Assembly (NCBI RefSeq): GCF_009664085.1
Contig: NZ_CP039268.1
Location: 1,473,501 to 1,537,500, forward strand
Source: Thermochromatium tepidum ATCC 43061
GTDB lineage: Bacteria > Pseudomonadota > Gammaproteobacteria > Chromatiales > Chromatiaceae
Direction of reading: 5' to 3'
DNA: 64,000 bases
Below are positions 31,689 to 40,749 of the stretch, one piece after another; position 1 is the stretch's first letter; each line of letters starts with the position of its first letter. The translations under genes and the position numbers were made by a program. A model generated the notes under the pieces. It worked only from the letters and a program-made list of their open reading frames with translations. It searched no databases and was not told where the DNA came from.

Positions 31689-33622
31689 AGAGTTGATCCA
31701 TCTCGGTCAGGCCGGTCATCGCAGGCGAAGAAACACAGGACCTGCTCGATGTCGCGCGTCCGGGCCATGGGCGGCAGGCTGTCAAGAAAGGTCCGACCAT
31801 AGGACTTCGACAGCAGCCGCGGATCACAGACCACCAGCACGCCGCGATCCTCGGCCCCGCGAATCAGACGCCCCGCCCCCTGTTTGAGCGCAATCACAGC
31901 GCGCGGCAGCTGATAGTCCCAAAACGGATTGCCGCCGGCTCGGCGCAGTGCCTCGATGCGCGCGGCCAATACCGGGTCCCCAGGCGAGGCGAAGGGCAGC
32001 CGGTCGATGAGCACACAGGACAGGGCCTCGCCGCGCACATCGACCCCCTCCCAGAAGCTCGAAGTCCCGAGCAACACGGCATTGCCGAGCCGACGGAAGC
32101 GCTCGACCAGCTCGGCGCGCGGCGCCGTGCCCTGCACCAGCAATGGATAGCGGATCCGCCCCTCCAGGCCGGCGGCGACCTCGCGCAGCGCGCGATGACT
32201 GGTGAAGAGCAGAAAGGCGCGACCGCGACTGGCCTGGATCAGTTCACACGCCAGCTCCAGGACGTGCCGATTGTAGTCCGGCGCGGCGGGCTGAGGCATC
32301 CCGCCTGGCACAAACCAGAGCGCCTGACGGGCATAATCGAATGGACTGTCCCAACGCGCCGTTTCGGCACCCTCGATGCCAAGCTGACGGGCGAAGTGCT
32401 CGAAGCTGTCGCCGACGGCCAGGGTGGCCGAGGTCAGAACCCAGGCCGTGCCCGGGCGCCCGATGCGCCCGCGGAAGAGATCGGCGATCTCCAGTGGGGT
32501 CTGGTGCAGTCTGAAACCGCGTCCGAGCGTCTCGAACCAGCGCACACGATCGGACGAAGCGCCGGTGGTGATCTGCATGAGGCGCTGGAGCTGATCCAGG
32601 GCGCGTTCCAGACAGGCATCCAGGCCCTTGCCGCGCCCGGCGACGGTTGTGAGCGCCTGGATCAGGTCCCGAAGTCGATCCCCAAGCGTCAGGATTGCCG
32701 CCGACACCGAGGTGTCGGCCTCCAGCGCGTGCCAAGGACCGCGCCGGTCATGCTCGCCCAGCGTCAGACGTAACTCTTGAGTCGCCTGGCGCAAATGCGT
32801 CACCCGATCGCGCAGTACAGGCATGTCTAGGGCGTCGCGGAGTGCCTCAAGCTCGGTGTCGTGCGCCAGATCCAGGAGCTGGCGGCTGGTCAGGCTGATG
32901 CCGAAGAAACCGGTCGCGATCTCGGGGAGCTGATGGGCCTCGTCGAGGATGAAGCCGTCGGCACCGGGCAGGATCTCGCCAAAGCCCTCGTCCTTGAGGG
33001 CCAGATCGGCGCAGAAGAGATGGTGGTTGACCACCACCAAATCGGCGGTCTGGGCCGCGCGCCGCGCGGCGACCAGATGGCAGCCATCCAACTCGGGACA
33101 GTCTTGACCCAGACAGTTATCGGTGGTCGAGGTCACCTCGGGCCAGATGGCCGCGTCCTCAGGGATCGGCAGCTCGGCGATGTCGCCGCTTTGGGTGACG
33201 CTCGACCAGTCGCGGATCCGTTTGAGTTGGCGGCATGTCGGACCCTCGAGACGGGCGCTGTCGGCCAGGATCAGGTTCAGGCGATGGCAGCACAGATAGT
33301 TGGCGCGGCCCTTGAGCAGTGCTGCGGTCACGGGCACACCGAGCGCGTCGCGGATCAGCGGCAGGTCGCGATGGAAGAGCTGATCCTGAAGATGGCGCGT
33401 CCCGGTTGAGATCACGACCTTGCGCCCTGAGAGCAGCACCGGGACCAGATAGGCGAAGGTCTTGCCGGTGCCAGTGCCGGCCTCGCAGATGAGTACGCCG
33501 CCGGAACCGAGGACATCGGCGACCCGCTCGGCCATCGCCAGTTGCTGAGCACGATAGGTAAAACCTGGGATCTGGTCGGCGAGTCGTCCGGCGGGGCCGA
33601 GGATGTGGGCGAGGTCTGTCAT
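31685..33622 (-). CDS. yoaA: ATP-dependent helicase, DinG/YoaA family
   Basis: An XPD-like superfamily 2 helicase of 645 residues, probably 5'-3', that acts on damaged or stalled DNA. Walker A is in CEAGTGTGKT (about residue 50) and the DEAH box is FILDEAHQLPE. Four cysteines for a 4Fe-4S cluster are available in YLCCHRL, NCLGQDCPELDGCH. C-terminal motifs are LTSATLA, LFTSHRALRE, GTSSFWEGVDVRG and QGAGRLIRGAEDRG. The start at 33622 (MTDLAHILG) is preferred to an upstream frame start lacking conserved residues. YoaA is favoured over DinG by its length (about 640 versus 710 residues). Confidence 0.88.
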   Translation of the reverse strand: MTDLAHILGPAGRLADQIPGFTYRAQQLAMAERVADVLGSGGVLICEAGTGTGKTFAYLVPVLLSGRKVVISTGTRHLQDQLFHRDLPLIRDALGVPVTAALLKGRANYLCCHRLNLILADSARLEGPTCRQLKRIRDWSSVTQSGDIAELPIPEDAAIWPEVTSTTDNCLGQDCPELDGCHLVAARRAAQTADLVVVNHHLFCADLALKDEGFGEILPGADGFILDEAHQLPEIATGFFGISLTSRQLLDLAHDTELEALRDALDMPVLRDRVTHLRQATQELRLTLGEHDRRGPWHALEADTSVSAAILTLGDRLRDLIQALTTVAGRGKGLDACLERALDQLQRLMQITTGASSDRVRWFETLGRGFRLHQTPLEIADLFRGRIGRPGTAWVLTSATLAVGDSFEHFARQLGIEGAETARWDSPFDYARQALWFVPGGMPQPAAPDYNRHVLELACELIQASRGRAFLLFTSHRALREVAAGLEGRIRYPLLVQGTAPRAELVERFRRLGNAVLLGTSSFWEGVDVRGEALSCVLIDRLPFASPGDPVLAARIEALRRAGGNPFWDYQLPRAVIALKQGAGRLIRGAEDRGVLVVCDPRLLSKSYGRTFLDSLPPMARTRDIEQVLCFFACDDRPDRDGSTL

Positions 33623-33810
33623 GATCTCAGGCGTCAGCGCGGGTTTGGAGCACACTCCCCCTGTGGTATTTCCGCCGGCCTGGATCAGGGCATCATGATT
33701 TCATGGTCCTGTCAATAGGGACGATGATTGACAATGTGTTGGCGCGGGTTTGAGAATGCCGCACGGCCGTCCGCCTGGCCGGGTTCATTCACCACACACA
33801 AGGATTCCGC

Positions 33811-34491
33811 ATGACGTCCGATCTCCATCTGACCTGGCACGAACACCGTGTTTCGCGCGAGGATCGAGAACGCCTCAACGGCCATCGCGGTTGTGTCATC
33901 TGGTTGACAGGTCTAAGCGGCTCGGGCAAGAGCACGCTGGCCAATGCGCTTGATCATCTATTGTTGGAACGCGGCGTCAGGACAGTCGTGCTCGATGGGG
34001 ACAATGTGCGTCATGGCCTCAATGCCAGCCCAGAGCGGCTGCGCGAGACGCACGGCGAGGAGTTCGCCCGGCGTTTCGGACTGGGCTTCAGTGCGATTGA
34101 TCGCGAGGAAAACATCCGACGCATCGGCGCGGTCGCTCAGCTCTTCTGCGAGGCGGGTATCATCGCCTTGACGGCCTTCATCAGCCCCTATCGGATTGAC
34201 CGTCGGCGCGTCAGAAACAGCATGCGCGAGGGTGACTTCATCGAGGTCTTCGTCGACACGCCGCTCGAGGTGTGCGAACGACGTGACCCCAAGGGGCTGT
34301 ACAAGAAGGCCCGCGCCGGTGAGATCAAGCACTTCACCGGTATCGACGACCCCTATGAGACACCGGAATCCCCGGAACTCGTCGTCAAGGCCGACGGCGA
34401 ACGCACGCCACAAGCACTGGCCGAGGACATCATCGCCTATCTCGTCGGACGCCAGATCCTGCCACCCCTGGACTCGAACCCGACAGACTGA
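33811..34491 (+). CDS. cysC: Adenylylsulfate kinase
   Basis: Phosphorylates APS to PAPS for sulfate assimilation or sulfation. The P-loop is GLSGSGKST (about 34-42), then [79 protein letters not shown], all canonical CysC. At 226 aa it is slightly longer than E. coli CysC. It stands apart from cysDN. The APS-forming sat gene of the dissimilatory operon lies about 8 kb away. It is followed six bases later by the phosphoesterase gene, probably co-transcribed. Confidence 0.95.
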   Translation: MTSDLHLTWHEHRVSREDRERLNGHRGCVIWLTGLSGSGKSTLANALDHLLLERGVRTVVLDGDNVRHGLNASPERLRETHGEEFARRFGLGFSAIDREENIRRIGAVAQLFCEAGIIALTAFISPYRIDRRRVRNSMREGDFIEVFVDTPLEVCERRDPKGLYKKARAGEIKHFTGIDDPYETPESPELVVKADGERTPQALAEDIIAYLVGRQILPPLDSNPTD

Positions 34492-34497
34492 GGTTTT

Positions 34498-35013
34498 ATG
34501 AAAATCTGCATTGTTTCCGACAGCCATGATCGCGGTCCCATGTTGGCGACCGCCATCGCCGAGGCCAAGACGCGCGGGGCCGAATGTGTGCTGCATTGCG
34601 GCGATCTGATCGGCACCAATACGCTGCTGGCCTCCCTCAAGCTGGGACTGCCGATCCATGTGATCCACGGCAACAATCTCGGCGATCCGGTCTCCATCTC
34701 GCGTCTGGCCTGCGGATCTGGAGGACAGCTCCAGTATCACGGCCATGATGCGGATCTGATGTTGGCAGAACGCCGGATCTTCATGACCCATTATCCGCAC
34801 ATCGGCGAGGCATTCGCCTGTGTGGGCAATCACGATCTGGTCTGCTGTGGGCACAGCCATGAGCCGGAGATCCGTTGTCTGGACAACGTGAAGGGCGGCA
34901 AGACCTGGCTCGTCAATCCTGGCACCGTGGCTGGTCTCGGCGCCCCGGCGGCAACCTGGATCTTTGCGGATCTGGCGGCGATGCGCTTCGATCTCCAGGA
35001 GCTCGAACGTTAA
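34498..35013 (+). CDS. YfcE/MJ0936-type metallophosphoesterase
   Basis: A 171-residue calcineurin-like phosphoesterase. Metal-ligand motifs appear in order: SDSHD near residue 7 (D-x-H), CGDLIG (GD), GNN, THYPH (GH-equivalent) and CGHSHEPE with NPGTV. These match the YfcE family, which hydrolyses phosphodiesters or small phosphoesters with Mn/Ni. It starts six bases after cysC. Its substrate is unknown; a link with nucleotide products of sulfur assimilation (PAP) is speculation from position. Confidence 0.85.
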   Translation: MKICIVSDSHDRGPMLATAIAEAKTRGAECVLHCGDLIGTNTLLASLKLGLPIHVIHGNNLGDPVSISRLACGSGGQLQYHGHDADLMLAERRIFMTHYPHIGEAFACVGNHDLVCCGHSHEPEIRCLDNVKGGKTWLVNPGTVAGLGAPAATWIFADLAAMRFDLQELER

Positions 35014-35144
35014 CGACTCGGTGGCCTGCACAGGTTTCCGTGGGACTTGACAGGCCAGGGATCTGCCGTGATAGTGCATGCACCCATGTCTTTTAAGATC
35101 CGTATGGACACATTGGCCCATCACTCGTCACAAGGTCAGCACTC

Positions 35145-35303
35145 ATGAGCGAACAAAAGACCCGCCCTCAGGTTCCGGATGGCCGCAGCCGATTCGTCCT
35201 GACCCGTCAAAAACAACCGAATGAAAAGGGCTTCGTCGGTTATGAGGTCATTTGGGACTCGTTCCAAAAAGAAGTCAAGTATCAGACCCCGAAGCGTCCC
35301 TGA
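35145..35303 (+). CDS. Small hypothetical protein (52 aa)
   Basis: A short open frame from the ATG at 35145 to TGA at 35303, encoding a basic, hydrophilic peptide (SEQKTRPQVPDGRSRFVLTR ... GYEVIWDSFQKEVKYQTPKR). It has no signal or membrane segment. Coding-like composition and a hairpin just downstream support a real gene; the ribosome-binding site (CAAGGT) is modest. Function unrecognised. Confidence 0.5.
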   Translation: MSEQKTRPQVPDGRSRFVLTRQKQPNEKGFVGYEVIWDSFQKEVKYQTPKRP

Positions 35304-35325
35304 GACTTAAAAACGGGCCCTTTGA

Positions 35326-35356
35326 GCGGAATGCGGCGAGAAACGTCGCATTCCGC
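35326..35356 (+). terminator. Stem-loop after the 52-aa ORF
   Basis: GCGGAATGCG (35326-35335) and CGCATTCCGC (35347-35356) form a perfect 10-bp stem with an 11-base loop. A weak ATTAGG rather than a T-run follows, so termination efficiency is uncertain. It could instead be an RNA-stabilising or processing element. Confidence 0.5.
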
Positions 35357-35376
35357 GATTAGGGTTCGCTCGAATC

Positions 35377-35694
35377 ATGAAACTGATACTGGACAGTTCA
35401 ACCTTCAACGATCTGCAGGCCAGGTTCACGGCTGAGATCGTTACCCGAATCAAGATCAAGCTTCAGGAAGCTGCTATCGAGTCAGATAGGCTCGAAGACC
35501 TTACGGCAGAGATCGCCTTGAGCATTGCTGGTGTCATTGACGATCTCGCCGGGATTGACTCCGATGGCGTCGAGGTACACCCCTATCTGACCTTTCGCAC
35601 CGACGATGAAACACTCCTCCACTGGGGCGAGAACGCCTATACCCATGAGCAGGTCTATGGCGCCATGAGGAAGCTGTTTCAGCGTTCGCCTTGA
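35377..35694 (+). CDS. Conserved hypothetical protein (105 aa)
   Basis: A 105-residue acidic soluble protein (KLILDSSTFNDLQARF ... HWGENAYTHEQVYGAMRKLF). It is predicted mostly helical with a short C-terminal strand region. No catalytic motif, signal peptide or membrane segment is visible. It follows the 52-aa ORF in the same direction across the stem-loop. I do not recognise the family. Confidence 0.55.
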   Translation: MKLILDSSTFNDLQARFTAEIVTRIKIKLQEAAIESDRLEDLTAEIALSIAGVIDDLAGIDSDGVEVHPYLTFRTDDETLLHWGENAYTHEQVYGAMRKLFQRSP

Positions 35695-36011
35695 ACATCC
35701 TGTTCAAGAAGCCCCCGCCCCCAGCGGCAAATGCCGTTCAGGGGCCAAACGAACTTCTCTGCCCGCAACACCACGACCTCGGACACAAACAGAAATCATG
35801 CCGTAGTGCCCTTGGCAACAGGCCTGCGGGTGATCGGCGATGGCCCTGGAGGTTACGTCAGCGCCGATGACCTCGAGGCGGAGGGTGCCGTGTGCTGTTC
35901 ATGAGCCGAGTCCCCGGGTCAATGCAAAGGCATGCCGCGCCAGGGCATGATCGAGCGGTCTTCAACATCCCGGTCGGCGGCGAAACGGCACGATGACAAG
36001 GTATCCCGATC
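35695..36011. other. Intergenic region before the Sua5-type gene
   Basis: About 317 bases without a supportable gene. A hairpin CGGCA-AA-TGCCG flanked by CCCC/GGGG near 35716-35742 could terminate the upstream gene, but no T-run follows. The remainder shows no recognisable repeat or RNA gene. Confidence 0.4.
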
Positions 36012-36977
36012 ATGTTGTATCTCACTTCCAGCCCGGAAGACCTGACCACGGCAGCGAACCTGCTGCAAGCGGGCGAATTGGTGGCCCTCCCCACCGAGAC
36101 CGTCTATGGTCTGGCAGCCGATGCGAGCAATCCCGAGGCCGTGCGCGCGATCTTTCTGGCCAAAGGCCGCCCCGCCGATCATCCGCTGATCGTGCACATT
36201 GCCGCGGCCGAACAACTGTCTGCCTGGGTCGCTGCCGTGCCAGAAGCCGCCTGGCGACTGGCAGCGGCCTTCTGGCCTGGACCCCTGACCCTGGTCCTGC
36301 CGGCAGCACGGACCGTCTCGCCGCTGGTGACGGGCGGCCAGACCAGGGTCGCGCTGCGCGTGCCCGCCCATCCGGTGTTTCAGGCCGTATTGAAACGACT
36401 CGGTCCAGAACGCGGGCTGGCCGCGCCATCCGCCAATCCATTCGGCCGGATCAGCCCCACCACCGCCCAGCACGTGCAGCGCCATTTGGCGGGCAGGATC
36501 GCGGCCGTCGTCGATGGCGGCCCCTGCCCGGTCGGGATCGAATCCACCATTGTGGACCTCAGCGGCGACCATCCCCGCCTCCTGCGGCCCGGTCGGATTA
36601 CGGCGGAGGCCCTCGCGCCGCATCTGCCCCGACTCCTGACCACAGACGCGACCGCGCCTCGTGTGCCCGGTATGCTGGACTCGCATTATGCGCCAAGCAA
36701 GCCTTGCTACCGGATCCCGATCGATCTGCTCGATCTGCACCCAAGCCCGTTCCCGGACCAGCGTCTGGGACTCATCGCGACTCGTCCCCCCGACTGGCCG
36801 GTCGCGAGGTTCTGGCCGATGCCTGCCGTCCCAGAGGACTATGCCTCGATGCTCTATTCGGTCTTGCACCAGGCCGATGGCAGCGACTGTGACGTCCTGT
36901 TGATCGCCCTGCCACCCGAGGACCCGGCCTGGATCGCCGTACATGACCGGATCCGCCGCGCGGCGCGTTCACTGTAG
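36012..36977 (+). CDS. L-threonylcarbamoyladenylate synthase, Sua5 type
   Basis: Makes threonylcarbamoyl-AMP for the t6A37 tRNA modification. The YrdC-like domain fills residues 1-200 (LVALPTETVYGLAADASN, FLAKGRPADHPLIVHI, FWPGPLTLVLPA, RVPAHPVFQAVL, APSANPFGRISPTTA, GIESTIVDLSG, LRPGRIT). A linker with SHYAPSKP leads to a C-terminal Sua5 domain, giving 321 aa instead of about 190 for stand-alone TsaC. It is convergent with the SlyD-like gene. Confidence 0.93.
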   Translation: MLYLTSSPEDLTTAANLLQAGELVALPTETVYGLAADASNPEAVRAIFLAKGRPADHPLIVHIAAAEQLSAWVAAVPEAAWRLAAAFWPGPLTLVLPAARTVSPLVTGGQTRVALRVPAHPVFQAVLKRLGPERGLAAPSANPFGRISPTTAQHVQRHLAGRIAAVVDGGPCPVGIESTIVDLSGDHPRLLRPGRITAEALAPHLPRLLTTDATAPRVPGMLDSHYAPSKPCYRIPIDLLDLHPSPFPDQRLGLIATRPPDWPVARFWPMPAVPEDYASMLYSVLHQADGSDCDVLLIALPPEDPAWIAVHDRIRRAARSL

Positions 36978-37033
36978 CGAGGCCGGTCTTGCCACGATGC
37001 CAGCGCCGTCCTCTCCACAGGCTTGACATTTTC

Positions 37034-37125
37034 TAGGGAAACGCTGATTTATGCCATTCTTGGCAAAACCTTATCCGTAACCTATTGATTTTGTAGGAGC
37101 GGCTTCAGCCGCGATTGAGAGACTT
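37034..37125. repeat. Dispersed REP/MITE-like repeat, copy 2 (inverted)
   Basis: Reverse-complement counterpart of the element at 17979-18093. It contains GCGGCTTCAGCCGC (37099-37112), preceded by ATTGATTTTGTAGGA and followed by GATTGAGAGAC. The outer end GGGAAACGCTGATTTATGCC matches the far end of copy 1. It lies between the convergent Sua5-type and SlyD-like genes, a position typical for REP elements. It lacks the extra GAATAAATC end seen at the left of copy 1. Confidence 0.75.
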
Positions 37126-37181
37126 CAAGCCCTCGGCTGCTAGGATCGATCGGCAACATCCGGCCAGTTGAAGCCCTGGGA

Positions 37182-37691
37182 TCAGATCGGTCGCGTCGGC
37201 GATCCGCCGATGTCTGGAGCCTGCTCCAGCGGCCCACCGGCGGCGATCTCCTCTGGCGTCGCCGCGCGCACGCTCTGCACTTGCAGCTCGAAGACGACCT
37301 GTCGACCGCACAGCGGATGATTGCCGTCGAGCGTCAGGGTCTTGTCGTCCATGCGGGTCACGAAGAAGGTCTTGGTCTCGCCCTTCTCGTTTTCCATCAG
37401 GATCTGCAGGCCGACTTGGCGATATTCCTCGGGAACGTTTTCGATCAGATCGGTGATGACGAGCGATTCGTCCCGTACCCCATAGAGTTCGCTGCAATCG
37501 ATCGGAACCGAGATCGTCTCGCCCACCGACTTACCTTCCAACTCGGCCATGATGCGCGGATCCAGCACCGAGTTGCGGCCCTGGACATAGCCCAGCGGAA
37601 ACTCGACCGCCGTCAAGACGACCCCTGTCTTCTGATCGAGGATGCGATAGCTCAGTTCGACGAAGCTGTCGTCGCGAATGGTCTGTTTCAT
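37182..37691 (-). CDS. FKBP-type peptidyl-prolyl isomerase, SlyD-like
   Basis: A 169-residue cytosolic folding helper. It has the split FKBP fold with an inserted chaperone (IF) domain: VELSYRILDQKTG, FPLGYVQGRNSVLDPRIMAELEGKSVGE, a middle IF segment, then DGNHPLCGRQVVFELQVQSVRAAT. SlyD's metal-binding His/Cys tail is absent; the C terminus is a short acidic/Pro tail. It follows the 116-aa gene by 14 bases on the same strand, so the two are likely co-expressed. Confidence 0.85.
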   Translation of the reverse strand: MKQTIRDDSFVELSYRILDQKTGVVLTAVEFPLGYVQGRNSVLDPRIMAELEGKSVGETISVPIDCSELYGVRDESLVITDLIENVPEEYRQVGLQILMENEKGETKTFFVTRMDDKTLTLDGNHPLCGRQVVFELQVQSVRAATPEEIAAGGPLEQAPDIGGSPTRPI

Positions 37692-37705
37692 CGTCGGCTC
37701 AGGGC

Positions 37706-38056
37706 TCAGAAGATCGAGGCGGCAAAGATCCGCACCTCGCCATTCTCATAGCCGAGCACCATCCGGCCCAGCCACTCACCGTCCTTGACCTTGCAGCGAA
37801 CGCGATAAAGCGCCGTCACATGCTCGCCGCGCCGGATGAGCCCGAGAAAGTCGCGCTCCTCGACCAGATTCCGCGCCAGCTCACTATGCGCGAACTGTTT
37901 GCCCATCTCGACCTCATTGAGACCAAGCAGCAGATTGTAGGAGAACTTCTTGATGAACTTGCCGTAGTCGCCCTTGTTGGAATACTTGACGAGATCGTCC
38001 CACAGGGGGTGCGCGATCGCGATGATCTCTTCGTCGGTCAGATCATTGATATTCAT
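37706..38056 (-). CDS. Conserved hypothetical protein (116 aa)
   Basis: A 116-residue soluble protein (MNINDLTDEEIIAIAHPLWD at the start; YRVRCKVKDGEWLGRMVLGY near the end). An alpha-helical N-terminal half followed by a beta-rich C-terminal half suggests a small cone-like (NTF2/SnoaL-type) fold, but no catalytic residues stand out. It is co-directional with the SlyD-like gene and downstream of the aprA terminator. Family not recognised. Confidence 0.6.
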   Translation of the reverse strand: MNINDLTDEEIIAIAHPLWDDLVKYSNKGDYGKFIKKFSYNLLLGLNEVEMGKQFAHSELARNLVEERDFLGLIRRGEHVTALYRVRCKVKDGEWLGRMVLGYENGEVRIFAASIF

Positions 38057-38290
38057 AGCATCATCAAATCGTCTTCAAGCCACGGCATTTTAGCCCTCGG
38101 AAGGGGATCAGCGCAGGCGCGCTGACCATCCTACGAATCTGTCATAGCGTGGCGGGTCATCTCTGGTAATCCGCCGTGATCCAGGGCCTGGCTGACCCGG
38201 CGCGGCAATCAGCCGCTTAAGGCCCAGGCCGGGCCTTGGACCGGTCTTGGCGTTGCCCCAAAAGACCAGGGTCGGGTATTTGAGGGCCGG

Positions 38291-38332
38291 ATGAATAAAA
38301 GAACTGGGCCCCCGGTAGCACCGAGGGCCCAG
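38291..38332 (-). terminator. Intrinsic terminator of the sat-aprMBA operon
   Basis: On the minus strand, about 30 bases after the aprA stop, CTGGGCCC and GGGCCCAG form a strong GC stem (38304-38311 with 38325-38332) extended by CGGT/ACCG pairing. The T-rich stretch TTCTTTTATTC follows directly. This is a textbook Rho-independent terminator. Confidence 0.88.
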
Positions 38333-38360
38333 ATCCTATCTCAAGGCGAACTCAAGCCAC

Positions 38361-40223
38361 TCAGTCCTCGACCAGATGGTAGCAGGGTGCCTTTTCCATG
38401 GTGTACTCGCCGGTCTCGGGATCACGACGCGACACCGTCAGCACATGCCAGTTCGCGTCATCGACCTTCATGGCATCGCCACGATAGTAGTAACCCGGCC
38501 AGCGGGTCTCCTTGCGGAACAGGGTGTGCTGCAAGACCGCCTCGGCGGTGAGCTGGCGATGCTTGAGCTCCCAGGCGCGCAGCAGCTCGTGGATATTTTC
38601 GGCCGCCAGCTTTTCGAGGTCCTCTTCCAAGAGCTTCATTTTCTTGAGACCAATGTTGAGCAGATTCTCATTGGTCATGTAGTTGACGGTCACGCCGCCG
38701 CAGTACTCGTCCATCAGCTTTTGCAGGCGATCCAGGCCCTGACGCGGGTTGATGTAGTTCGGGTTGACCGAACCGGCGGTGATCTCGTTGCGATAGATCC
38801 GGTAGTGCTCGAGCGGTTTGTAGATCTCCTTGCGCCGACGCTCGATCTGCTCGTCGGAGACGCGAATCCCCTCGGCCTTGCCGTCGTCGATGTATTTGCA
38901 GGCCGCCTTGGCCGCCAGACGCCCCTCGGTGAAGGAACCGGACGAGAAGGCGTGCGGTGTGCCACCGACCGCGTCACCGGCACCAAACAGACCCTCGACC
39001 GTGGTCATGCGGTTATAACCCCAGAAATACTCGGGCGGCGAGACATCCTCTGGGCCCGAACACCAGGCCCCGCAACCGGTCGCGTGCGAACCCATGACAT
39101 AGGGCTCAGACGTGGTGAGCTCCGGATTCTCGTTCTTGGGATCCACATCGGTCGCGGCCCAGAGCACGGCCTGGCCGACGGTCATGCCGAGGAAGTTGTG
39201 CCAGCCGATCTCTTCCAGATGCGGATCCTGGAAGGCCTCCATGGTGACCATGTGGATCGGCCCGCGACCGGCGTTGACCTCGCTGATCAGCGCATGGTTG
39301 CGCAGACAGGTGGGGATGGGTCGATGGGTGAGATGGAAGGAGTCCGGATCCAGATATTCCTTGCCGACCATCTCCTGCAACTGTGGCCACCACTTGGACT
39401 CGTATTCCTCGCCCAGACCGTTTTGGGTATAGGTCTTGAGATGGAGGAAATAGGCACCGACCGGGCCATAGCCGTCCTTGAAGCGCGCCAGCACGATGCG
39501 GTTCTCCATCTGGGTCATCTTGGCGCCGGCACCGATCAAGAGGCCATAGGCCGAGCCCGAGGACCAGGGGGCATACCAGACGCGACCCGCACCCTCGCCC
39601 ACCGAGCGCGGCTTGTAGATGTTGGAGGCCCCGCCGGCGGCGACGATCACGGTCTTGGACTTGAAGACGTGATAGTTGCCGGTGCGCACATTGAAGCCGA
39701 CCGCGCCCGCGACCCGGTTGGGCTTGCTCTCGTCCATCAGCAGATGGGTGACGCAGATGCGGTTGAAGACCTTGTCGGCCGACTTCTTTGCCGCCTCGGC
39801 GACGATCGGCTTATAGGACTCACCGTGGATCATGATCTGCCAGCGACCCTCGCGCTGATAGGCGCCGGTCTTGGGGTTGCGCATCAAGGGTAGACCCCAT
39901 TCCTCGAACTGGTGCACGGTCGAGTCGACGTGGCGGGCCATATCGAACAGCAGGTCCTCGCGCACCATGCCCATGAGGTCGATGCGGGCATAACGGACGT
40001 GATCCTCGGGTTTGTTTTCGCCGAAGCGGGTGCCCATGTAGCAGTTGATGGCATACAGACCCTGGGCCACGGCGCCGGAGCGATCGATGTTGGCCTTCTC
40101 GGCGATGACGATCTTCTTGTCTTGGCCCCAGTAGCGGGCCTCGAAGGCCGCGCCCGTGCCGCCCAGACCCGCGCCGACGACCAGAATGTCGATGTCGTCC
40201 TCGATGATTGTCTTGTAGGCCAT
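38361..40223 (-). CDS. aprA: Adenylylsulfate reductase alpha subunit (oxidative direction)
   Basis: FAD subunit that in sulfur oxidisers forms APS from sulfite and AMP. At 620 aa it has the usual AprA length. The N terminus has DIDILVVGAGLGGTGAAFEA (FAD Rossmann), then IDRSGAVAQGLYAINCYMG and RIDLMGMVREDLLFD. Later motifs include GPIHMVTMEAFQDPHLEEIGWHNFLGMT and SGSFTEGRLAAKAACKYI. It overlaps the aprB stop by one base (TGATG), so translation is coupled. The aprM-aprB-aprA order and sat neighbour mark the Chromatiaceae-type sulfite-oxidation lineage. Confidence 0.97.
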   Translation of the reverse strand: MAYKTIIEDDIDILVVGAGLGGTGAAFEARYWGQDKKIVIAEKANIDRSGAVAQGLYAINCYMGTRFGENKPEDHVRYARIDLMGMVREDLLFDMARHVDSTVHQFEEWGLPLMRNPKTGAYQREGRWQIMIHGESYKPIVAEAAKKSADKVFNRICVTHLLMDESKPNRVAGAVGFNVRTGNYHVFKSKTVIVAAGGASNIYKPRSVGEGAGRVWYAPWSSGSAYGLLIGAGAKMTQMENRIVLARFKDGYGPVGAYFLHLKTYTQNGLGEEYESKWWPQLQEMVGKEYLDPDSFHLTHRPIPTCLRNHALISEVNAGRGPIHMVTMEAFQDPHLEEIGWHNFLGMTVGQAVLWAATDVDPKNENPELTTSEPYVMGSHATGCGAWCSGPEDVSPPEYFWGYNRMTTVEGLFGAGDAVGGTPHAFSSGSFTEGRLAAKAACKYIDDGKAEGIRVSDEQIERRRKEIYKPLEHYRIYRNEITAGSVNPNYINPRQGLDRLQKLMDEYCGGVTVNYMTNENLLNIGLKKMKLLEEDLEKLAAENIHELLRAWELKHRQLTAEAVLQHTLFRKETRWPGYYYRGDAMKVDDANWHVLTVSRRDPETGEYTMEKAPCYHLVED

Positions 40224-40705
40224 CAGTAATACACCCCCGCCTTCATCTTCAACCCTGCCGCCTCGAGCGTATGCAGACCGCCGTCATCGAAGCGAATGTA
40301 TTTGGGCTCGTTGAACAGCAACTGGCTGTCGCGCATCTCTTGCGAGGGCGCCGGCACCTCTTTGAGGTTGGGCGTGGCCTGACCCCAGGGTTTGGTGGTG
40401 ATGGGGGCGAGCAGGTTCATGTCCTTCTCGCCGTTGCGGAAGATGATGCGCCAGGCGATGACGCCCTTCTCCTCGTCGCGGCGCACCCGCACCGAATGAC
40501 CCAGTGGGGCGAAGTCGGCATAGCCGCGCACGTCGATAGCGTTTTGTGGACAAGCCTTGACGCAGGAGTAGCACTCCCAGCACATGTTGGGCTCGATGTT
40601 GTAGGCACGCCGGATGGTCGTGTCGATGTGCATGATGTCCGATGGGCAGATATCGACGCATTGGCCGCAGCCGTCGCAGCGCGTCATATAAACGAACGTT
40701 GGCAT
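40223..40705 (-). CDS. aprB: Adenylylsulfate reductase beta subunit
   Basis: A 160-residue ferredoxin-like partner of AprA that carries two 4Fe-4S clusters. The cysteine motifs are CDGCGQCVDICPSDIM (cluster I) and CWECYSCVKACPQNAID (cluster II). The conserved C-terminal tail that wraps AprA (PITTKPWGQATP) is present. It lies between aprM and aprA, 44 bases downstream of aprM. Confidence 0.97.
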   Translation of the reverse strand: MPTFVYMTRCDGCGQCVDICPSDIMHIDTTIRRAYNIEPNMCWECYSCVKACPQNAIDVRGYADFAPLGHSVRVRRDEEKGVIAWRIIFRNGEKDMNLLAPITTKPWGQATPNLKEVPAPSQEMRDSQLLFNEPKYIRFDDGGLHTLEAAGLKMKAGVYY

Positions 40706-40749
40706 TCGTGTGATCCTCTTCTCTCTCGACTGTGTTCAGCGTGGCGGGA

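Noticed and set aside
38376-39893. A 505-codon open frame on the plus strand opposite aprA
   Set aside because: Antisense shadow of a high-GC gene with no ribosome-binding site or protein-family features.
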